This document shows positions 50,501 to 55,255 of a DNA stretch of 55,255 bases, piece by piece. The position numbers and the translations under genes are program-made. The notes under the pieces were generated by a model. It was given only the letters and a program-made list of their open reading frames with translations, did no database searches and was not told the DNA's origin. The stretch spans positions 1 through 55,255 of the forward strand of contig JAQGBZ010000396.1 of the NCBI GenBank assembly GCA_034687125.1, in the 5' to 3' direction. Origin of the DNA: Neelides folsomi (taxonomy: Eukaryota > Arthropoda > Collembola > Neelipleona > Neelidae). Numbering within the stretch: position 1 is the stretch's first letter; each line of letters starts with the position of its first letter.

Positions 50501-52369
50501 TTCTATGATAAATTCCAGCAGTCGTTAACCAAAGGGTGTAAATGTGTAATTAATTTGATCATTTTCTCTATCACTGTATTAATGCTAAAATATATTTACA
50601 TATATTATATCTGTATACTGTATACAATAGTATTACATACATAAATACTAATACATACAACTTATAATAAAAAGCATTTGCGGTGAACTCCCTTTGATAA
50701 ATCTAAATACTTGATATTGTTGAAAATCACAATTTAACAAAAGGATGAAAAAATATTTTGAGGTTTTCAACCTTCACAGTTTAACACCGGTGTCCAAAAT
50801 TGACTATTTATCGTTAGAATAATTTTAAATAGAGATGCTTTATCACACCATAATTTTTATTAACTACCTACCCTTTAAGGCACCTATTGACCAATCCATA
50901 TTTAGGGTAGAAAAGAATTGAATAACAATATTTACCTTTACCACAGTCATAATTTATGAACGAAGTTGTATATTATATTGAACATTATCTTAGAAGCTCT
51001 TTAAGAATTATGACCTTTGAGGAATTGTTTGTTTTTACAAAGAATAAATACCATACTTCAATAAGAACAATACATAAACTGTAATTAAGTGAAGTACATA
51101 ATTAAATGATTTAAAAATTATTAATTAATAATGATAGTAATACAAATTTTATTTTAGTTCATTGATTGAAGAGTGTCATCTGATAGTCATAAAAAAAATA
51201 ATGAGGAACAATTTGTAAATGTAGGGCAAAAGGTTAGAAGTTGTTTTTCCTTTATGGTATTCTCCTAAGTGTCTCAAGTCCTTGACCATCGCCTTCAAAA
51301 GATATGAGAAAAGGGTTCCAGGGTTGAAGGATTGGCTTATTGAAACAGATTCATTATATAATACCGAAACTTTGCCCTTGACTTTTACCTTCATTTCTCA
51401 GGAGGATTCGAGCACGTTGCTGTCCCTGCCCTTGTCGTTCCACTTGCATTTGCTGTCATCGCCATCCTTCTCGTTGCTCTCATTATTAGGTGATGATTTA
51501 ACAACCTTGATATTCAATATAATCAAAATCTTATTTTTGGAATAATGAGAAACGAACTTTTAATTGTAACTAACGTTATTGCTCAAAAAAACGCCCGGGC
51601 GTTCTTTTAAAAATAGGAGTCCGACCCCGGGCATTAATTTGATCCCGGCGATAATTCGAGCTCCGGCGTTCTTTAAATATAATGTAATTGAAAAATAATA
51701 AATACATTTATTTGAAATATTATTAGTTAAAATAGTACTATTTTAACTAATTTTCAGGCAAAAGTATTCAATAAGATCATTAATAAGAATTGTGAAGTTA
51801 AATATTAGCACAATAAGCCCATATTTTATTGTTATAAGTGCTATGAATGAGTTTACTATTTAACATTTAAATAGACCCGGCGTTCTTTTGAGCCTCGGCG
51901 TTATATTGAGCAATAACGGTAATAAAAATGAAATTATAGGAGAATGCGACGAAGTGAAAGTATGCGAGAAATGAGGCAAATTGACATTACGCCTTCGTCC
52001 GCTTTTCCAAATCCAACATTGGCAGTGTCAGATCTCAACCTTGATATGAAAAAAGGGACAGAAATCGAAATGATTGAAATTCCTTCCCATCAGCAGAAAG
52101 TAAAGAAAACATCAATGAAACGATTACGAGTTTTCTCATCAAGGGTCATTCATGTCATTAATTTCCCTAAGAAGATTCGTCAGCATGCTGCTGAGGTAAA
52201 AATGAATTTCTTTAAAATTATTTGGCATTTGGAACTTTAAAGTTTACAAGTTCAAAATTAATTTTTATAAATTATCCAAAATTTTATATAATTGTAGAAA
52301 AAGAGATTCAACATTTATGCAATTCCTCTTGAAACGAGAGAACAACTAAAGCAAATCTACGTCTACTAA
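47539..52369 (+). CDS. Unrecognised 197-aa single-pass membrane protein
   Basis: Five exons: 47539-47683, 50080-50112, 51402-51489, 51940-52195, 52298-52369; 594 nt, 197 aa, all GT-AG and in phase. No N-terminal signal peptide. Residues 1-66 are acidic and His-containing (VVHDHTYTFSEIVNELIHPH) with an N-G-T sequon at 48. One hydrophobic segment at about 67-88 (VPALVVPLAFAVIAILLVAL) is followed at once by RRMRR, so the positive-inside rule predicts N-terminus outside and a 109-residue tail inside. The tail is basic with several short Ser/Thr sites and ends IYVY. I know no family for it. Support: five exons join without a frame error, with compositional contrast to the flanking introns. Introns 1 and 2 are long (2,396 and 1,289 nt) and hold nothing I can name; intron 3 holds a repeat element. 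Confidence 0.75.
51572..51920. mobile_element. 349-bp inverted-repeat element with GC-rich 18-bp units, in an intron
   Basis: Termini ACGTTATTGCTCAA (from 51573) and TTGAGCAATAACGGT (51906-51920) are inverted repeats. Just inside both ends lie degenerate 18-bp units beginning CCGGCG in opposite arms, around an AT-rich core of about 200 bp. Terminal repeats plus subterminal repeat arrays are typical of MITEs. No transposase frame is present. It lies in intron 3 of the single-pass protein gene. Target-site duplication is unclear (TA or TAA). Confidence 0.6.
51627..51680 (+). repeat. Head-to-tail 18-bp units inside the intronic element
   Basis: Three contiguous 18-bp units start at 51627, 51645 and 51663, each opening CCGG and ending in an AT-rich half. 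Two more lie at 51877-51894 and 51895-51912, and a further related unit at 51595-51612. The GC-rich CCCGG cores stand out sharply in an AT-rich intron. Confidence 0.7.
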
Positions 52370-52387
52370 TTTAGCGAAACGAATGCA

Positions 52388-52393
52388 AATAAA
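52388..52393 (+). terminator. Candidate polyadenylation signal of the single-pass protein gene
   Basis: AATAAA, 19 nt after the stop codon. If used, the 3' UTR would be very short. Confidence 0.4.
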
Positions 52394-54513
52394 TACATTT
52401 CCAATAATGTTTGAGATTAAAGCTGAAATCGCGAAAATGCAAAAAAAATCATCGTTGGCTACTGAATGTGATACATGAATCAACCATATGTAAATGATGA
52501 CCTTATACAAGAAGACGAATCGAGACAATCCCAAAATGAATGAAACAATAAGACTTATTGTTCTCGTTTTTACCTCATTATAATCATTATTTTCGCAATG
52601 CTCGCCACACTTTTAATGTTTCGTGATGTCTGACAGGATCGGAATGAGATGTACCATGTTTATACATATAAATATTTTATCATAAATGTGTAAATATTTT
52701 AATGATATGACGAATTTTAATCCAAATTTTCTATCTTCACATGTCGTAATGAAAGTTCATTAACCTAACGGGTATATTTAAGAAATGAGTGTATAATTAT
52801 AATTCAATATAATTCAAATGCTATATAATTCAAGAAAGTATATTAGCCAATGTATGGTATAATATACACAAGCGCACGTACTAATGTTAATGTTATATTA
52901 ATATCAATTATCAACAAGTAGACTTAAGACTGGATAACGTTAAGTGTCATGAAGAAATGATTAGTTATGACCGCAATCAAGGCCTTTTTGGCCATAATGC
53001 ACGTATTTAATATATACAGATATTTTCGGCTATATCGATCTTATATAAATAAGTATAAAAGTAAATGGATATTTATTGAATTGATCGAGGTTGAAAGCTT
53101 ATTGAATATAATCAACTTAATCAAGTCCCAGAAAAATCAACCGAAGATTATTTTATTGTTTGATATCTTCTTTTAATACGAAACATTTCCACCGGAAGAA
53201 ACACCATTAATGAGCGAATAATCATACAAGTCTTTGAAAACTTCCAAGTTCAGTGTCATTTCCTTAACATTGTATTTGTATGTAAGTAATTACAGGTGAA
53301 TTACAGAAAGATGCTCCATTTGTAACAAATAATGAACGATCGTGAATTGATTGCAGGAACAAAAGAATATTAGGCGGATGCTTTCCGTATTCAAAGATTC
53401 TAACGACAGAAAGACAATTGGCCTAGAACATTAATAATCAGAGCTTGGGTTTATTATTTGATAAATTAATCCTATTTAACAAATTATCATCTATGTATTT
53501 TATAATGTATTTAATGATATTGCATTATTAATTATATTTAAGGAAGTGTTTATTAATTCAACAGATTGTTTTTTTTGTTAAAATTTTTGCAATACATTAT
53601 AATATATCATATCGTAATTTTGCAATAAACTTATAGTTTTCGTTATTTTGTATCTCTTATGAAACTTCAATGTTTTTGGTCATTTCTCTGTGAATCCACA
53701 AGTCCACAATGTTTTGTTTTTTGTTAACGTATGAGTTTTTGTCTTTTTAAATGCATAAAACCTTATTGTATTTTACTTCTTGGTTAGTACTACAATGTAC
53801 TGATTAAAGTTAAGTATCTTATGTCCACCCATTGATGAATGAATTTACTTGAAAGTATTTATGTAAAAGTATTATTAACTTTAACACTTGTTGGAAGTAA
53901 TAAAGCTGAAGATTCAAAGTCGAATTTGTAATTAATTTGCATGAGATTTATTGGCAAGCTCTGTCTTGTTTGTTCTGCCATTGGCACTGGATACAATTAT
54001 AATTAATATTTAGACAACAGGAGATTCGTTGTTTAATACGACAAGTGCAATTTAGAAAATGTTGCTTAAACTAAAAAACCATATTGATTTCATTTTATAT
54101 CTTTTATATCCTAAATTTATTTAATGCTCATAAATTCTTAGCATTTAATGGTTGGAGTAACGGCTTGAAATCCACTACGAAATTTCCCATCGTCGAAAAT
54201 TTCTCCGGGAGATCCTCTTCTTTAAATAATAATTTCATATATAGGTAAGTACCTACAGCTTCCTTCATGTATATTAACACACCATGCCCACCACACATAT
54301 ATATAATCCTAACTATTTTATACTTCATTTGTTTTTCCAATAGTTTTGCATGAAGATTACCTATATTATGAACAAATAAACCACCACATAAAGTAAATCA
54401 ATTAACATTTAATAAAGTTAAAAATATCAATATGGAAATAATTAAATATTACTCTCTTCATGAATTTTCACATACATTTGATTTGATATATAAATAAAGA
54501 TAATTTTAGTATA
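52394..54513. other. AT-rich intergenic stretch, nothing supported
   Basis: About 2.1 kb between the single-pass protein gene and the right-hand transposon. Short open frames only, none with recognisable similarity, domain or splice pattern. The part nearest the transposon probably includes its terminal repeat, which I could not delimit. Confidence 0.45.
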
Positions 54514-55255
54514 TTAGTATTTGGTGTAATGTCCTTTTACTTTAATTAACTCTGCTACTCTTTTTGGGACAGATTCAACAAGTTTTTAGGCCACAATTGG
54601 TGTAATATTTGACCATGTATCTTCCAAAATTACAATCAATTCACTTTTGTTTTTGGGCTTTCTTTCACAGAGTCGTTTTTCCATAATTGCCCAAAGATTT
54701 TCAATGGGATTCATATCTGGGCTTTGAGCAGGCCAAGAAAGGACCTTGATTATATTTTTCACGAACCAGGAACCCACAATTTTGACCGTGTGCTTGGGGT
54801 CGTTGTCGTGTTGGAACACAAAATTTCTTCGCATTCCAGCTCTTTTGACAGATTTCCTTAAATTATTTTTAAGAACGTTGACGTAGTCTTCTTTTTTCAT
54901 TCGTCCTTCAATGATTTGAAGTGTCCCCACACCATCATAGCCCATGGAACCCCACACCATTACCGAACCTAAAATTAAGCACATGAGTCTAACGAGTGGA
55001 AAGTTATTTTTCAGTACCTCCGCCGTGCTTGACCGTTGGACGAATGTATTGGGTTTTGGACCTTGGAAAATAGGAAAGAAGTTTTGTGGTCTGATGAGAG
55101 TAAGTTTTGTTTATTTGGCCATGGGAAGTCACAAAAAGTCTTGAGGGAGGCTGGAACGGCTTTAAAGCCTTTGACTTACCATGGCCAAATAAACAAAACT
55201 TACTCTCATCAGACCACAAAACTTCTTTCCAATTTTCCAAGGTCCAATTGTGATG
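54514..55255 (-). mobile_element. Tc1-like transposon, C-terminal half, rearranged
   Basis: Minus-strand transposase sequence enters from the right edge and ends at the stop at 54516-54514. Its tail KVKGHYTKY differs from the left-edge copy (KAKGGPTKY), so the two copies are related but distinct lineages. The copy is damaged (see the pseudogene and fold-back entries) and its terminal repeat beyond 54514 was not identified. Confidence 0.85.
54514..55255 (-). pseudogene. Broken Tc1-like transposase
   Basis: Family landmarks in order: LENWKEVLWSDESKFCLFG (first catalytic Asp), TVKHGGG, VMVWGSMGYDGVG, FQHDNDPKHT (second Asp) and SPDMNPIENLW (catalytic Glu). Damage: an inverted duplication interrupts the gene after CLFGHG, and an in-frame TAA at 54588-54586 precedes the last 24 codons (KLVESVPKRV and on). 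A 49-bp gap at 55017-54969 begins GTACTG and ends TTTTAG, and removing it restores HGGG to SVMVWG; that looks like a genuine small intron. Introns are known in nematode Tc1 but unusual elsewhere. The N-terminal DNA-binding part is beyond the window. Confidence 0.85.
55056..55247. repeat. Fold-back: 69-bp inverted arms around a 54-bp loop
   Basis: 55056-55124 and 55179-55247 are reverse complements at 68 of 69 positions (one A/T difference near 55071). The loop is 55125-55178. The arm nearest the right edge carries the normal transposase sequence and the other is its inverted copy. Confidence 0.95.

Overview
The window is animal nuclear DNA. It is AT-rich, every host gene is split by short GT-AG introns (mostly 50-160 nt), and the genes are metazoan: midasin, NHLRC2, two vitellogenins, an alpha-tubulin relative, WDTC1, a tetraspanin and FBXO9. 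Paired yolk-protein genes and Tc1/mariner elements point to an egg-laying invertebrate. I cannot fix the phylum from sequence alone; an arthropod is plausible but not shown. I rebuilt gene models by hand from splice sites, reading phase and family conservation. The summed exon lengths are multiples of three for every complete gene.

Layout, left to right. (1) 1-374: right end of a Tc1-like transposon, inside the last visible intron of MDN1. (2) 1359-9765, minus: first 1,978 codons of midasin (19 exons), running off the left edge inside AAA6. (3) 10333-13537, plus: NHLRC2, 716 aa, 11 exons, divergent from MDN1 across a 567-bp shared promoter region. (4) 14088-20683, minus: vitellogenin 1, 1,550 aa in only 10 exons. 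(5) 22534-24757, plus: very divergent alpha-tubulin-like gene with at least one damaged splice site. (6) 25068-32824, minus: vitellogenin 2, 1,562 aa in 26 exons, with a 395-bp MITE in one intron. (7) 34417-37690, minus: WDTC1, 682 aa, 13 exons. (8) 38683-40910, plus: unusual tetraspanin, 565 aa, with a histidine-rich N-terminus and a very large outer loop. (9) 41253-43228, minus: FBXO9, 435 aa. (10) 43.2-47.5 kb: long AT-rich gap. (11) 47539-52369, plus: unrecognised 197-aa single-pass membrane protein in 5 exons. (12) 54514-55255, minus: damaged Tc1 transposase carrying a large fold-back.

Most interesting is the yolk-gene neighbourhood. Two same-strand vitellogenin paralogues flank an antisense tubulin relative. 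Both read through intact, yet one has 25 introns and AT-ending codons while the other keeps only eight of those introns (plus one of its own) and uses C/G-ending codons. That contrast suggests intron loss and expression divergence after duplication. Housekeeping functions surround it: midasin in 60S ribosome maturation, and WDTC1 and FBXO9 as substrate receptors of different cullin ubiquitin ligases. They show no obvious pathway link to the yolk genes.
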